NCBI GenBank assembly: GCA_964437445.1
Contig: CAYTGR010000083.1
Coordinates: forward strand, 1-13,802
Direction of reading: 5' to 3'
DNA from: CAYTGR01 sp964437445
Lineage (GTDB): Bacteria; Chloroflexota; Anaerolineae; B4-G1; SLSP01
Length of the DNA: 13,802 bases
Of the stretch, positions 13,472 through 13,802 are shown one piece after another; within the stretch, counting starts at the first letter, position 1, and each line of letters starts with the position of its first letter. Made by a program: the position numbers and the translations under genes. Under the pieces are notes generated by a model that saw only the letters and a program-made list of their open reading frames with translations, was not told the DNA's origin and made no database searches.

Positions 13472-13674
13472 CTTAGCCGCGCTGTTGCAAATTAATAAAT
13501 TATTCCGACAATTGCTCTTCGCGCTGAGTGGAGCGTAGCGCGGTCAAAACATTGGTTTTGGCGGCAAAATGTGTCTTGACTATGGCTTTCGGCAACCATG
13601 AAAGCCTCCACACGCCGCGAGCACATTGTCAGAGTAATTTGGAAAAGTGCAATAGCGCCGTCTGAGCCACGCTG
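13463..13674 (+). repeat. 22-bp direct repeats flanking the foldback element
   Basis: 13463-13484 and 13653-13674 share TAGCGCCGTCT and then AGCC.CGCTG, with two mismatches in 22 bases. The left copy is continuous with a complete REP palindrome; the right copy lacks its first half. This looks like duplication or insertion of the foldback element at a REP. Confidence 0.6.
13481..13656. repeat. Foldback (MITE-like) element of about 170 bp
   Basis: The left end from 13481 (GCTGTTGCA...AAATTATTCCGACAAT) matches the reverse complement of the right end to 13656 (GCTATTGCA...AAATTACTCTGACAAT) at 24 of 32 positions. Further matches continue inward (TGCTC, GTGGAG, GTCAARAC), so almost the whole element is an imperfect inverted repeat with its apex near 13553-13566. 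A second hairpin, GGCTTTC/GAAAGCC (13584-13606), lies in the right arm. No ORF is seen in it. Confidence 0.6.
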
Positions 13675-13772
13675 ATGATCTTTGAGAAAATAATCCGGTC
13701 ACATGGGCCGTGGGCTTTTAGGCTTTGTAGTCACGCCTGATGGTCTGCAAGAAAATAATCCGGTCACGTGCG
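13672..13772 (+). repeat. Pair of ~36-bp direct repeats
   Basis: 13672-13707 and 13737-13772 align without gaps. The 17-base core GAAAATAATCCGGTCAC is identical (13686-13702, 13751-13767), with a few mismatches outside it. The copies start 65 bases apart. Confidence 0.75.
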
Positions 13773-13782
13773 CGCTGGGCGC

Positions 13783-13800
13783 CCGGCGGTTAACCGCCGG
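13783..13800. repeat. Perfect 18-bp palindrome at the window end
   Basis: CCGGCGGTTAACCGCCGG is its own reverse complement. It may be the start of a further palindromic repeat cut by the window edge. Confidence 0.6.
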
Positions 13801-13802
13801 CC

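Overview
The window reads as a chromosomal segment of a GC-rich bacterium, most probably a Chloroflexota (Anaerolineae-like) genome. This is an inference from gene content: a GldA/GldF-GldG-type ABC cassette with a DUF4340 partner, several exported proteins with Thr/Pro/Glu-rich linkers, a two-LysM exported protein, and intergenic regions packed with short interspersed and heptameric repeats. No marker gene allows a firm placement. No phage, plasmid, CRISPR, rRNA or tRNA features were seen.

Layout. Positions 1-5249 form a minus-strand block: a signal-peptide/Ig-like/membrane-anchored surface protein (5243-4509), pth (4414-3827) and mfd (3720-109). Positions 5250-5773 are a 0.5 kb intergenic mosaic of repeats. 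Then on the plus strand come pcp (pyroglutamyl-peptidase I), a small two-TM protein and a LysM protein with a clear promoter and a rho-independent terminator. A 460-base intergenic stretch carries 11-bp direct repeats (Pho-box-like) and a GC-rich, possibly structured leader. After it lies a three-gene operon: ABC ATPase, a 959-aa GldF-GldG fusion, and a DUF4340 protein, closed by a hairpin. A minus-strand flavodoxin-like gene follows, and then a 540-base repeat-filled tail.

How genes work together. Pth recycles peptidyl-tRNA and Mfd couples transcription to repair; both are housekeeping. The ABC ATPase, permease/GldG fusion and DUF4340 protein should form one envelope complex that uses ATP to do work in or across the membrane; the substrate is unknown.

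The most interesting material is intergenic. (1) At least seven arrays of heptanucleotide repeats are present. The unit sequence differs from locus to locus, but most units have the form TGANNNN, TAANNNN or TAGNNNN on one strand. Because 7 mod 3 = 1, three successive units put stop codons in all three frames. The stop codons of mfd, pth and the ABC ATPase lie inside such arrays, another array abuts the pth start codon, and one is embedded in the mfd coding region with its stop triplets on the antisense strand. (2) REP/REPIN-like palindromes carry the 5' GTAG tetranucleotide typical of RAYT-mobilised REPs. In several copies they extend into a segment that ends in a Shine-Dalgarno sequence, and one such copy supplies the ribosome binding site of pcp. 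(3) The regions upstream of pcp and of the flavodoxin gene are built from the same modules in different order. (4) A foldback element of about 170 bp lies near the right end.
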